DNA of 41,049 bases from contig SLJO01000049.1 of the NCBI GenBank assembly GCA_007135095.1, positions 1-41,049 of the forward strand, read 5' to 3'. A program made the translations under genes and the position numbers. The notes below the pieces were generated by a model that worked only from the letters and a program-made list of their open reading frames with translations, made no database searches and was not told where the DNA came from. Positions 17,400 to 25,502 of the stretch are shown here, piece by piece; positions within the stretch are counted from its first letter, which is position 1, and every line of letters starts with the position of its first letter. This DNA comes from Bacteroidales bacterium. Lineage in GTDB: Bacteria; Bacteroidota; Bacteroidia; Bacteroidales; PUMT01.

Positions 17400-19250
17400 T
17401 TATGATCCCTGCCTGAACCTTTTCTCAATGTCATCATTGCCGATAATGGTGATAATGATTTTTCCATCCGGGGAGAAATTAGGCATTTCACAGGCGAAAA
17501 GCTTGTCAATTATTTCCTGCATTTCCTCCCTGTTAAGTGACTTGCCATAATGTACAGCTGATGACCTCGCCAGGTTGCGGGCAATTTTTTCACGGGGGCT
17601 TTCACTGAATGCCGAACCGGTTGACTTGTATTCCGAGAGCAGGCTTTCTACCATTTTGACAGGATCTGCATGATCAGTATCAACGGGACATCCTGAAATC
17701 AATATACTGTTTGATCCGAAATCCCTTATATCGAATCCAAAATCAGCCAGTTCACCTGCCAGTTCTTTTATCAGCAGGTAATCGGAAGAACTTAGTTCAA
17801 GGCTTACCGGGTAAAGCTGTTGCTGGGCAATAAATGAGCCTGTCTGAATTGATTTCATGAATTTTTCAAAAAGGATGCGTTCATGGGCCCTCCTCTGGTC
17901 AATAATCATCAGCCCCGATTTAACCGGCGACAATATATACTTGTTCTTTAAATTTAATAGCACAGGAGAGCTGGCCTGGCTGGTGCTTGTTTCTGCATTT
18001 TCTTCCTGCGGGAAATCGCTTTCTTTTTGTTCTCCCTGAAGGCTGGGGGTTTCCGATTCAAAGCCTTTATATAATTCCTCCCAGTTACCGAACCTGACTG
18101 CATTGTCCTTGCCCGGATTAAATGACAGCCTGCCCGTTTCCCGGTTAAAGGGATTATAATCGTGGTTCACCGGAATTTCCGGCGACACCGGTTCTTTGTT
18201 CCTGCTGGCCACCGGCATATCTATCATTCCGTCGGTATTGAAATCGATAGATGGAACCAGGTTGAATTTCCCGAGCGACTCTCTGACCGACGCCATAAGG
18301 ATTTGCCATATAGCCCTCTCATTTTCGAATTTTATCTCTGTTTTTGTAGGGTGTATATTGACATCGACCGACTCGGGTCTGGCAGAAAAGTAGATGAAAT
18401 ATGAAGGCAGGGTATCCGGGGGAAGTATTTTATTATAGGCCTGGGCAACTGCTTTATGGAAATAGGGATGACGCATAAATCGCTTATTGACAAAGAAAAA
18501 CTGTTCGCCAGGCGATTTTTTCGCAAATTCCGGTTTTGCTATGAATCCGCTGATTTTTATCAGGTCCGTCTGTGTGCTGACCTCAACAAGCTGCTGGTTG
18601 ATATTTTTACCGAAAATATGAATTATCCGCTGTCTGTGGTTGGTCCGTGGAAGGCGAAGTAATTCTGTGCCGTCCTGTTGCAGGGAAAATTCAATTTCAG
18701 GATGTGCAAGGGCTATGCGTTGGAATTCATTAACAATATGCCTTAATTCTGTTGAATTGGTTTTAAGGAATTTCCTGCGGGCAGGAACATTGAAAAACAG
18801 GTTCTTTATGCTGATTTTACAACCTGCCTTACACGCAATGGGTTCCTGTTTTATAAATTTCGAGCCTTTAATCTCGACCAGGCTTCCTATTTCGTCGTTA
18901 TGGCGCCTGGTTTGTATTTCAAGTTCGGCAATTGCGGCAACGGAAGCCAGGGCTTCTCCCCTGAAGCCCATGGTATGTATAGCAAACAGGTCATCGGCAC
19001 TTTTGATCTTTGACGTTGCATGGCGTTCGCAGGATAACCGGACATCCGTTTCACTCATGCCGGACCCGTTATCTATTACCTGCACCAGGTTCTTCCCGGC
19101 ATCTCTCACTATTACTTCAATAAGGGTGCTTTTCGCATCAACAGCGTTCTCTACCAGCTCCTTGATTACTGAAGCAGGTCTTTGAATAACTTCTCCTGCC
19201 GCAATCTGATTTGCAACTGAATCCGGAAGTAAATGTATAATATCTGCCAT
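17400..19250 (-). CDS. mutL: DNA mismatch repair protein MutL
   Basis: MutL couples MutS mismatch recognition to strand removal. The N-terminal GHKL ATPase is complete: NAVDA (motif I), DNGSGM (II) and TMGFRGEALASV (III). The rest, about 370-616, is the linker and C-terminal dimerisation domain. The endonuclease-type motif DQHA(X)2E(X)4E appears as D451-Q-R-R-A-H-E457...E462: the acidic residues remain, but the His is Arg. The later C-x-P-H-G-R-P-like motif reads CEMPNFSPDGK. Whether the nicking activity is kept is uncertain. Length (616) is normal. A small membrane protein gene lies 19 bases upstream, rhomboids downstream. Confidence 0.96.
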   Translation of the reverse strand: MADIIHLLPDSVANQIAAGEVIQRPASVIKELVENAVDAKSTLIEVIVRDAGKNLVQVIDNGSGMSETDVRLSCERHATSKIKSADDLFAIHTMGFRGEALASVAAIAELEIQTRRHNDEIGSLVEIKGSKFIKQEPIACKAGCKISIKNLFFNVPARRKFLKTNSTELRHIVNEFQRIALAHPEIEFSLQQDGTELLRLPRTNHRQRIIHIFGKNINQQLVEVSTQTDLIKISGFIAKPEFAKKSPGEQFFFVNKRFMRHPYFHKAVAQAYNKILPPDTLPSYFIYFSARPESVDVNIHPTKTEIKFENERAIWQILMASVRESLGKFNLVPSIDFNTDGMIDMPVASRNKEPVSPEIPVNHDYNPFNRETGRLSFNPGKDNAVRFGNWEELYKGFESETPSLQGEQKESDFPQEENAETSTSQASSPVLLNLKNKYILSPVKSGLMIIDQRRAHERILFEKFMKSIQTGSFIAQQQLYPVSLELSSSDYLLIKELAGELADFGFDIRDFGSNSILISGCPVDTDHADPVKMVESLLSEYKSTGSAFSESPREKIARNLARSSAVHYGKSLNREEMQEIIDKLFACEMPNFSPDGKIIITIIGNDDIEKRFRQGS

Positions 19251-19269
19251 TTATTTGGGATGTGATAGC

Positions 19270-19569
19270 TTAAAAATAAATAATATACCAGGCAAGGGCG
19301 AGTAATACCAGCAGGATGACCAAAAGTCGCATGTTTGAGGTTCTTTTCTGCCTGCGTGCCTTATTGAAATAGCTTTTCATCTGACCCTTGATATGGGTTT
19401 TGTAGTCGCCCCTGAAATATTTATTTCCCTCAGGCTGGTCGTCGGTAATTCCCATTTCAGATTTTATCTGAGCTATCCTTTTGTCAAGCTCCTCTTTCCT
19501 TTCATCATAGTATCGCGGCTTATATTGAAACTGCTTGGTTTTGGGCAATCTAAAAAATGCTGTTACCAT
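19270..19569 (-). CDS. Small conserved tail-anchored membrane protein upstream of mutL
   Basis: A 99-residue protein. Residues 1-75 are charged and probably helical (Lys/Glu-rich, with YDERKEELDKRIAQIKSEMG), ending in a basic stretch KARRQKRTS. A single hydrophobic segment at 80-98 (MRLLVILLVLLALAWYIIYF) ends the protein, so it is probably tail-anchored with its N-terminus in the cytoplasm. I know no function for it. It lies 19 bases before mutL on the same strand with a TAAATTTG box upstream, which suggests it is the first gene of the mutL transcript. I recall similar short proteins next to mutL in Bacteroidales, but cannot check this here. Confidence 0.75.
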   Translation of the reverse strand: MVTAFFRLPKTKQFQYKPRYYDERKEELDKRIAQIKSEMGITDDQPEGNKYFRGDYKTHIKGQMKSYFNKARRQKRTSNMRLLVILLVLLALAWYIIYF

Positions 19570-19595
19570 GGTTTATATTTTTTGTAAAGTTAAAT

Positions 19596-19603
19596 CAAAT
19601 TTA
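19596..19603 (-). promoter_or_regulatory. -7 promoter box for the small membrane protein-mutL run
   Basis: Minus-strand TAAATTTG matches TAnnTTTG and lies 27 bases before the ATG at 19569. No -33 TTTG is evident at the expected distance. Confidence 0.4.
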
Positions 19604-19943
19604 CTTTTTTTAATAAGTTGCCGTATTGCGGCTCTGCCTTAATAGCAGATGAACCTTATTTATGAAGGTTGCTGTTTTTTTGATCCTAAAAAATTGTACT
19701 TTTAACACAATTCCGTAAAATTAAAAGGAGTCCATGCTGAATGTATTGTTAGTAACGTGATTCCGCCCACATTATGATGTATTTATACTCTTTTATTCTC
19801 AAGGGTCATACATGTGCCAGGTCGCGCAAAAGTGTAATGAATAACGGGAAATGTATAAAAATGAGTGATTCACTTAATCGGACCGGGAGAAATTTAATGC
19901 GGCATGTTTTTTTAAGTATAGATTTAATTTTTTTTAGGGCACA
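19604..19943. other. Intergenic stretch between divergent mutL run and gmhA
   Basis: No gene of normal size is visible. It holds an 8-codon ATG-to-TGA frame at 19734-19760 preceded by AAGGAG, which may be chance, and a small AGTGA-T-TCACT palindrome at 19864-19874. I find no clear TAnnTTTG box for gmhA and no tRNA-like or terminator-like structure. Sequence is AT-rich. Confidence 0.5.
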
Positions 19944-20516
19944 ATGAAAACGGATGATCTGAAACAAGGGTTTAAGCAGGCACACCGGATGCTGGATATT
20001 TTTTTATCTGATGAGGATAATTTTGAACGCATAGCAGCTGCAGGCCGGATTATGGTAAAATCACTTTCCTCGGGAGGGAAGGTCATTTCATGTGGCAATG
20101 GCGGTTCGATGTGTGATGCCATGCATTTTGCCGAGGAGCTTACCGGCAGGTTCAGGGAAGACCGCGGCCCCGTTGCAGCAATTTCAATAAGTGACCCTTC
20201 CCATATTACATGCACTGCAAATGACTATGGATTTGATCAGATATTTTCCAGGTTTATTCTGGCTGTCGGGAATAAAAACGACGTCCTCCTCGCAATAAGC
20301 ACCAGCGGTAATTCGGTTAATGTCCTTGAAGCAGCCCGAACTGCCAGGAAAAAGGGAATGAAGGTCGTTGCCCTTACCGGGAAAGACGGGGGAAAGCTTG
20401 CTGGAATTTCAGATATTGAGCTGCGGGCTCCAATGTCGGATTATTCAGACAGGGTTCAGGAAATCCATATCAAAATTATCCATTCCCTGATATTTTATAT
20501 TGAAAATAATTTGTAA
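19944..20516 (+). CDS. gmhA: D-sedoheptulose-7-phosphate isomerase
   Basis: GmhA converts sedoheptulose 7-phosphate to glycero-manno-heptose 7-phosphate, the first step towards ADP- or GDP-heptose for LPS core or surface glycans. The 190-residue SIS-domain protein has the conserved SCGNGGSMCDAMHFAEELTG (active-site Glu in AEEL), AISTSGNS (phosphate-binding) and, near the end, VQEIHIKIIHS with the catalytic His region. It lacks the kinase/adenylyltransferase partners (hldE, gmhB) nearby. It is followed after 7 bases by a FISUMP lipoprotein on the same strand. Related SIS enzymes such as DiaA share the fold, but the residues listed favour GmhA. Confidence 0.9.
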   Translation: MKTDDLKQGFKQAHRMLDIFLSDEDNFERIAAAGRIMVKSLSSGGKVISCGNGGSMCDAMHFAEELTGRFREDRGPVAAISISDPSHITCTANDYGFDQIFSRFILAVGNKNDVLLAISTSGNSVNVLEAARTARKKGMKVVALTGKDGGKLAGISDIELRAPMSDYSDRVQEIHIKIIHSLIFYIENNL

Positions 20517-20523
20517 CTTGATT

Positions 20524-21222
20524 ATGAAGATTGTTGCCGGCTATTTGTGGTATATTTTAATTATTGCAGGGGCGATACTTTCTTTATACCTTACAGCATG
20601 TCAAAAAGATGCCTCCAATGATGATCCGGACATTTATGGTAAATGGGTTGACCCTGCCGATGGAACAGTTTATCGCACTCTCGAGCTGGGCGACCAGATA
20701 TGGATGGCAGATAATATAAACCGCGGAGAGATGATTGCCGGAAACCGTGAACAGGAAGATAACGGGGTCATTGAAAAGTACTGTTATGACAATAACCCGG
20801 TCCTGTGCGAGAAGTATGGCGGATTATACCAGTGGGAAGAGGCGATGCAGTACAGCACGACCGAAAGCTCGCAGGGAATATGTCCCGAAGGCTGGCATAT
20901 ACCCTCAGACAGTGAATGGAAGATTCTTGAGATTTTCCTTGGAATGCCGGCAGATGCTGCCGGTGAAATTCTTTGGCGGGGCAGTAACCAGGGCCGCATG
21001 ATTCAGCCCGGGGGCGAAACCGGTTTTGATGCATTAAGGGGAGGCAACCGTTTCCTGACAGGGAGTTTCAACCAGCTTGGCAGCACCGGATATTTCTGGA
21101 CATCGACAATGGCGGAAGGCAATCATGCCTGGAGAAGAGGCGTCGGTCTGGAAGAGGATGGCATATACAGATCGGTTAATCATAAAACATTCGGTTTCCC
21201 GGTACGCTGCATTAAATATTGA
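20524..21222 (+). CDS. FISUMP-domain lipoprotein
   Basis: A 232-residue predicted outer-surface lipoprotein. The N-terminus has a lipoprotein signal peptide ending in LYLTAC (lipidated Cys about residue 22). The mature part is a Fibrobacter-succinogenes-major-paralogous (FISUMP) domain: DGTVYRTLELGDQIWMADNI, CPEGWHIPSDSEWKIL, GYFWTSTM and the terminal FPVRCIKY are the family signature, related to C-type-lectin-like formylglycine-enzyme folds. Function is unknown, probably surface binding. I use the ATG at 20524; the longer frame begins with TTG at 20500 inside gmhA. It follows gmhA by 7 bases. A diverged copy of its 3' end lies downstream. Confidence 0.88.
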   Translation: MKIVAGYLWYILIIAGAILSLYLTACQKDASNDDPDIYGKWVDPADGTVYRTLELGDQIWMADNINRGEMIAGNREQEDNGVIEKYCYDNNPVLCEKYGGLYQWEEAMQYSTTESSQGICPEGWHIPSDSEWKILEIFLGMPADAAGEILWRGSNQGRMIQPGGETGFDALRGGNRFLTGSFNQLGSTGYFWTSTMAEGNHAWRRGVGLEEDGIYRSVNHKTFGFPVRCIKY

Positions 21223-21298
21223 AACCATTACACAAAGTATCAATGTTTATCTATGCCAGTCGGAGAGGGAATATGTTGGCTGCATTAAAAATTGAAAC
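21206..21298 (+). repeat. Imperfect direct repeat of the FISUMP gene 3' end
   Basis: The 20 bases at 21206-21225, covering codons CIK and the stop of the FISUMP gene, recur at 21279-21298 with one mismatch. The second copy can be read as CIKN-stop. It may be the relic of a second, deleted FISUMP gene end. Confidence 0.6.
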
Positions 21299-21327
21299 AG
21301 CACACAATGTCAAACCATTGAAACCAG

Positions 21328-22866
21328 ATGCTTGTAAAAACCTTTGGTTCAGCACTTCTGGGCATTGATGCTATTATCGTTACCGTTGAGGTTAGTGTTA
21401 CAAAAGGGATTAATTTTTTTTTGGTCGGCCTTCCTGACAATGCCATAAAGGAAAGCCAGCAGCGGATTGCAACGGCCCTTGATAATAACGGGTATAAAAT
21501 GCCTGGCAGAAGGATAGTTATCAATATGGCTCCTGCCGGGATACGAAAGGAAGGCTCTTCCTATGATCTTACTCTCGCAACGGGAATTCTTGCAGCATCC
21601 GGACAAATTCCATCAGGCAGGATTGGTGATTACCTTATAATGGGGGAGTTATCACTTGACGGCAGTCTGCGCCCGGTAAGGGGAGCCCTTCCTATTGCTA
21701 TAAAAGCAAAGGAAGCGGGTTTGAAAGGTTTTATCCTGCCAATGCAGAATGCACGTGAAGCAGCCATAGTGAAAGGGCTTGAGGTTCACGGGGTAAGGCA
21801 CCTGATGGATGTAACAGATTTTTTTCATGGAATTAAAAAATTTCAGCCCCTGATAGTGGACGCCAGAAAAGAGTTCCAGAAACGCGTAAACAATTGGGAA
21901 TCTGATTTTGCCGATGTAAAAGGGCAGGAAAATGTTAAACGGGCCCTTGAAATTGCGGCTGCCGGCTCTCATAATCTCCTTATGCTTGGCCCCCCTGGAT
22001 CCGGGAAGACCATGCTTGCCCGCCGTTTGGCTTCCATATTACCGCCTTTTACCCTTCAGGAATCGCTTGAGACGACAAAGATCCATTCAGTTGCCGGCAG
22101 ACTGGGAGCTGAGCGCTCACTTATGACCCGGCGTCCTTTTCGCTCACCCCACAACACAATAAGCGCTGCTGCAATGGTTGGCGGCGGAAGCGTTCCCCGG
22201 CCGGGAGAAGTATCCCTTTCGCACAATGGTGTTCTTTTCCTTGATGAGCTTCCTGAGTTTCAACGGTCAGTTCTTGAAATGATGAGGCAACCGCTTGAGG
22301 ACAGGAGCATAGATATTTCACGCGCAAAGTATGCTGTGCGCTATCCTGCAGGGTTTATGCTGGTGGCTTCAATGAACCCTTGTCCGTGCGGGTATTACAA
22401 TCACCCTGAAAAAGATTGCATATGCCATCCCGGGATGGTGCAGAAATATCTCAGCCGGATATCCGGCCCCCTGCTGGATCGTATAGATATACATATTGAA
22501 GTGGCACCGGTCACCTTCGATGAATTATCGGGAAAAAGAAATGCCGAGAGCTCCTCAGCAATCAGGACCAGGGTAACCGCCGCAAGGGTATTACAGGGAA
22601 AACGGTTCCGGCAGCATTCGAATATTCACAGTAATGCCCAGATGAGCTCGAAATTATTGCACGATCATTGCCCGGTTGATAATACCGGGAGACTTTTGCT
22701 AAAAAATGCAATGCATAAGCTGGGCCTGTCAGCAAGGGCTTATGACCGAATTCTTAAGCTCTCCCGAACAATTGCTGACCTTGACAATAGCCCCAAAATT
22801 GAAAGTTTGCACCTTGCCGAGGCCATTCAGTACAGAAGTCTTGACAGGGAGGCTTGGGCAGGTTAG
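21328..22866 (+). CDS. comM: YifB/ComM-family AAA+ ATPase (Mg-chelatase-like)
   Basis: A 512-residue protein of the ComM/YifB family; in naturally transformable bacteria ComM is a hexameric branch-migration helicase that extends heteroduplex during recombination. The N-terminal Lon-protease-like fold (about 1-170) is followed by the AAA+ module with Walker A GPPGSGKT (221-228), Walker B VLFLDELPEF and the arginine-finger region. Two CxC pairs (CPCGYY and DCICH) form the family's cysteine cluster, and a C-terminal helical domain ends the protein. Length is normal. The ATG at 21328 gives the family start MLVKTFGSALLG. A function in transformation is inferred from the family; no other competence genes are in the window. 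Confidence 0.94.
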   Translation: MLVKTFGSALLGIDAIIVTVEVSVTKGINFFLVGLPDNAIKESQQRIATALDNNGYKMPGRRIVINMAPAGIRKEGSSYDLTLATGILAASGQIPSGRIGDYLIMGELSLDGSLRPVRGALPIAIKAKEAGLKGFILPMQNAREAAIVKGLEVHGVRHLMDVTDFFHGIKKFQPLIVDARKEFQKRVNNWESDFADVKGQENVKRALEIAAAGSHNLLMLGPPGSGKTMLARRLASILPPFTLQESLETTKIHSVAGRLGAERSLMTRRPFRSPHNTISAAAMVGGGSVPRPGEVSLSHNGVLFLDELPEFQRSVLEMMRQPLEDRSIDISRAKYAVRYPAGFMLVASMNPCPCGYYNHPEKDCICHPGMVQKYLSRISGPLLDRIDIHIEVAPVTFDELSGKRNAESSSAIRTRVTAARVLQGKRFRQHSNIHSNAQMSSKLLHDHCPVDNTGRLLLKNAMHKLGLSARAYDRILKLSRTIADLDNSPKIESLHLAEAIQYRSLDREAWAG

Positions 22867-22957
22867 TTAAGGCAGTTTCCCAATTGTTATTTATAAGGAA
22901 TTTCCGGCAACAGACTTTCCGCACAGCCCGCACCTTTATCCAAAGCTATCCTTTAAT

Positions 22958-22974
22958 CATTCTAATTTAGAATG
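22958..22974. promoter_or_regulatory. 17-bp near-perfect palindrome upstream of hppA, candidate operator
   Basis: CATTCTAA-T-TTAGAATG is an 8-1-8 inverted repeat 28 bases before the TAAATTTG box of hppA. No U-run follows, so it is not a terminator for comM. Size and position fit a dimeric regulator site. The regulator is unknown. Confidence 0.45.
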
Positions 22975-23002
22975 TTCATATATGAGAATATTGTAATTTT
23001 CT

Positions 23003-23010
23003 TAAATTTG
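23003..23010 (+). promoter_or_regulatory. -7 promoter box for hppA
   Basis: TAAATTTG matches TAnnTTTG, leaving a leader of roughly 110 bases before the hppA ATG. No -33 TTTG is seen at the usual distance. Confidence 0.4.
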
Positions 23011-23112
23011 TGACTGTTTTTTCCCTTATTATTGCGTAAGGCCTTGTTGTACAAAGATATGAGATCGCAAGATATTGTTTTTATGTTTTATCACAGTAAT
23101 TAATTTAATAAA

Positions 23113-23119
23113 AAGGAGG
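23113..23119 (+). promoter_or_regulatory. Strong Shine-Dalgarno sequence of hppA
   Basis: AAGGAGG sits 7 bases before the hppA ATG at 23127. Most genes in this window, as is usual in Bacteroidota, have no such motif, so this is an exception and fixes the start. Confidence 0.8.
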
Positions 23120-23126
23120 AATTGAT

Positions 23127-25319
23127 ATGCCTGTAATTTTTTGGTTAGTACCATTAAGTTCCCTTTTTGCTCTTGGCTTCGCTTACTATTTCTTTAAGCA
23201 GATGATGAGCCATGATGAAGGAACTGACATGATGAAGAAAATTGCTGCCCACGTCCGCGAGGGAGCAGGTGCCTACCTGCGTCAGCAATACAAAGTTGTT
23301 ATTATCGTTTTCGCGGTGATCACAGTTATTTTTGCCATAATGGCTTATGGACTTGGAATTCAGAATCCATGGGTGCCTTTCGCATTTCTTACCGGTGGTG
23401 CTTTTTCCGGTCTGGCTGGTTTTTTTGGGATGAAGGCTGCTACCTTTGCATCGGCAAGGGTTGCCCACGCATGCCGCACTTCTCTTGACGCCGGACTAAA
23501 GCTGGCTTTCCGCTCCGGTGCAGTAATGGGTCTGGTTGTGGTAGGTCTTGTACTGCTGGATGTTTCAGCATGGTTTTTAGTTCTCAACTGGGCCGTTCCT
23601 GAAGCACAACCAGGGTTAAAGCTTCTTACCATCACTGCCACCATGCTTACTTTTGGTATGGGTGCATCAACACAGGCTCTCTTTGCACGTGTTGGCGGTG
23701 GTATATATACCAAGGCTGCTGACGTTGGTGCCGACCTTGTAGGCAAGGTTGAGGCCGGCATACCCGAGGATGATCCCCGCAACCCTGCTACTATTGCTGA
23801 TAACGTTGGTGATAATGTTGGCGATGTTGCCGGCATGGGAGCCGATCTTTTTGAGTCGTTTGCCGGTTCAATTCTGGCTACCGCTCTGCTTGGTGCTGCC
23901 GCATTCATAGGATATGGTTCGGAAATGCAGTTCAATGCAGTAATAGCTCCTATGCTGATTGCTGCAGTGGGAACATTGCTTTCGATTGCAGGTGTATTTT
24001 TTGTGCGCACCAAAGAAGGAGCCACCCAGAAGGAACTGCTTAAATCCCTTGGCGTTGGTGTCAATACCAGCGCTGCTTTGATCGTTGTATTTTCACTTGG
24101 GATACTGTATCTTTTAGGATTACCCAATTATCTGGGCATATGGGCATCAATAGTTGTTGGGCTTCTGGCCGGTATTGCTATCGGACAGTCGACCGAATAC
24201 TTTACCGCTTCCGCCTATAAACCTACCCGCAATATTGCTGAATCAGCCAGCACTGGTCCGGCCACATTAATTATCAGCGGTATCGGAACCGGGCTCATTT
24301 CTGCCGCAGTTCCCCTGGGAATTATCTGCGTGGCCATTACACTGGCATTTGGTTTTTCATCAGGATTTAACTTTGATTCCGGCAGTCTTAACATTGGTCT
24401 TTATGGCATAGGTGTGGCTGCGGTTGGTATGCTCTCCACACTGGGTATCACCCTTGCCACGGATGCATACGGCCCCATTGCCGATAATGCGGGTGGCAAC
24501 GCTGAGATGAGCAAGCTTGGAGATGCAGTTCGTGCCCGTACAGATGCTCTTGATGCACTTGGAAACACAACTGCCGCCACTGGTAAGGGTTTTGCCATAG
24601 GAAGTGCTGCACTGACTGCCCTTGCTTTGCTTGCTGCCTATTTCGAGGAAGTTAAGATCATGTTTGTTAAGTTCCTTGACCGTCCCGAGGAACTCATAAA
24701 CAACATTCCCGCAATTGATGCGCAGTTTATTGATTTCATCCACCACTATGATATCCATCTGATGAACCCGCTTGTAATAGTAGGTATATTTATAGGTGTA
24801 TTGTCTGTATTCCTTTTCAGTGGAATGACCATGAATGCAGTAGGTCGTGCGGCACAGAAAATGGTTGACGAGGTTCGCCGTCAGTTCCGTGACATTCCCG
24901 GAATTATGGAAGGCAAGGCTGAACCTGATTATGCCCGCTGTGTTGCTATTTCAACGAAAGGTGCACAACAGGAAATGATGATGCCATCGCTGATAGCTTT
25001 ATTCATACCTGTTCTCGTGGGTCTTGTTTTTGGTGTGGCAGGGGTAACCGGATTGCTGGTTGGAACTATTTCTTCAGGTTTTGCAATGGCTATCTTTATG
25101 GCGAATGCAGGTGGTGCCTGGGACAATGCCAAGAAATACATTGAAGAAGGCAACCTGGGAGGCAAGGGTTCCGAAAACCATAAGGCTGCTGTCGTTGGTG
25201 ACATGCTTGGAGATCCGTTCAAGGATACCTCCGGGCCAAGTCTTAACATACTTATCAAGCTTATGGTTATGGCTTCCGTTGTAACCGTCGGCGTTGCCGT
25301 CAGCTACAGTATATTCTAG
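23127..25319 (+). CDS. hppA: K+-stimulated membrane pyrophosphatase (ion-pumping)
   Basis: An integral membrane pump of 730 residues (about 16 helices) that hydrolyses pyrophosphate and exports Na+ and/or H+. The substrate-binding motif DVGADLVGKVEAGIPEDDPRNPAT and the later DNAGG are intact. K+ dependence follows from Ala483 and Gly486 in GNTTAATGKG; K+-independent enzymes have Lys and Thr there. In DLFES the Glu (E243) is in the position used by Na+-pumping enzymes (Thermotoga E246), one helical turn before the Glu of plant H+ pumps, so Na+ or dual Na+/H+ transport is likely. It is monocistronic: own promoter, strong Shine-Dalgarno, and two terminators directly after the stop. Confidence 0.96.
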   Translation: MPVIFWLVPLSSLFALGFAYYFFKQMMSHDEGTDMMKKIAAHVREGAGAYLRQQYKVVIIVFAVITVIFAIMAYGLGIQNPWVPFAFLTGGAFSGLAGFFGMKAATFASARVAHACRTSLDAGLKLAFRSGAVMGLVVVGLVLLDVSAWFLVLNWAVPEAQPGLKLLTITATMLTFGMGASTQALFARVGGGIYTKAADVGADLVGKVEAGIPEDDPRNPATIADNVGDNVGDVAGMGADLFESFAGSILATALLGAAAFIGYGSEMQFNAVIAPMLIAAVGTLLSIAGVFFVRTKEGATQKELLKSLGVGVNTSAALIVVFSLGILYLLGLPNYLGIWASIVVGLLAGIAIGQSTEYFTASAYKPTRNIAESASTGPATLIISGIGTGLISAAVPLGIICVAITLAFGFSSGFNFDSGSLNIGLYGIGVAAVGMLSTLGITLATDAYGPIADNAGGNAEMSKLGDAVRARTDALDALGNTTAATGKGFAIGSAALTALALLAAYFEEVKIMFVKFLDRPEELINNIPAIDAQFIDFIHHYDIHLMNPLVIVGIFIGVLSVFLFSGMTMNAVGRAAQKMVDEVRRQFRDIPGIMEGKAEPDYARCVAISTKGAQQEMMMPSLIALFIPVLVGLVFGVAGVTGLLVGTISSGFAMAIFMANAGGAWDNAKKYIEEGNLGGKGSENHKAAVVGDMLGDPFKDTSGPSLNILIKLMVMASVVTVGVAVSYSIF

Positions 25320-25329
25320 ATGACGAAAC

Positions 25330-25363
25330 AAAAAAGCCTGCGGAACTCCTGCAGGCTTTTTTT
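25330..25363 (+). terminator. Intrinsic terminator 1 after hppA
   Basis: AAAAAAGCCTGC (25330-25341), a 9-base loop, then GCAGGCTTTTTTT (25351-25363). The perfect stem is flanked by A and T runs, so it can act in both directions and may also serve cstA. Confidence 0.92.
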
Positions 25364-25421
25364 GATGCGCCTTGTATGGCTTATAGCCAGCCCCCGGAGC
25401 ATTCCTGATGACGAAATAAGC

Positions 25422-25450
25422 AAAAGCCTGCGTATTCCTGCAGGCTTTTT
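25422..25450. terminator. Intrinsic terminator 2, near-copy of terminator 1, probably bidirectional
   Basis: AAAAGCCTGC (25422-25431), an 8-base loop, GCAGGCTTTTT (25440-25450). The stem is identical to terminator 1, and both are preceded by GATGACGAAA, so the unit was duplicated. It lies 53 bases from the cstA stop on the opposite strand, with four U residues available in that direction. Confidence 0.88.
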
Positions 25451-25502
25451 GGTTGTTATGTCATGCACGGCCAATTAACTGCCGGTGCCGTCCGGTTTTC
25501 TC

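Noticed and set aside
20500-20523. TTG start inside gmhA for the FISUMP lipoprotein
   Set aside because: It overlaps gmhA and adds eight residues before a good ATG and signal peptide.
22959-22973. PerR/Fur box before hppA
   Set aside because: The palindrome arms are in the reverse order of a PerR box; kept only as an unassigned operator-like site.
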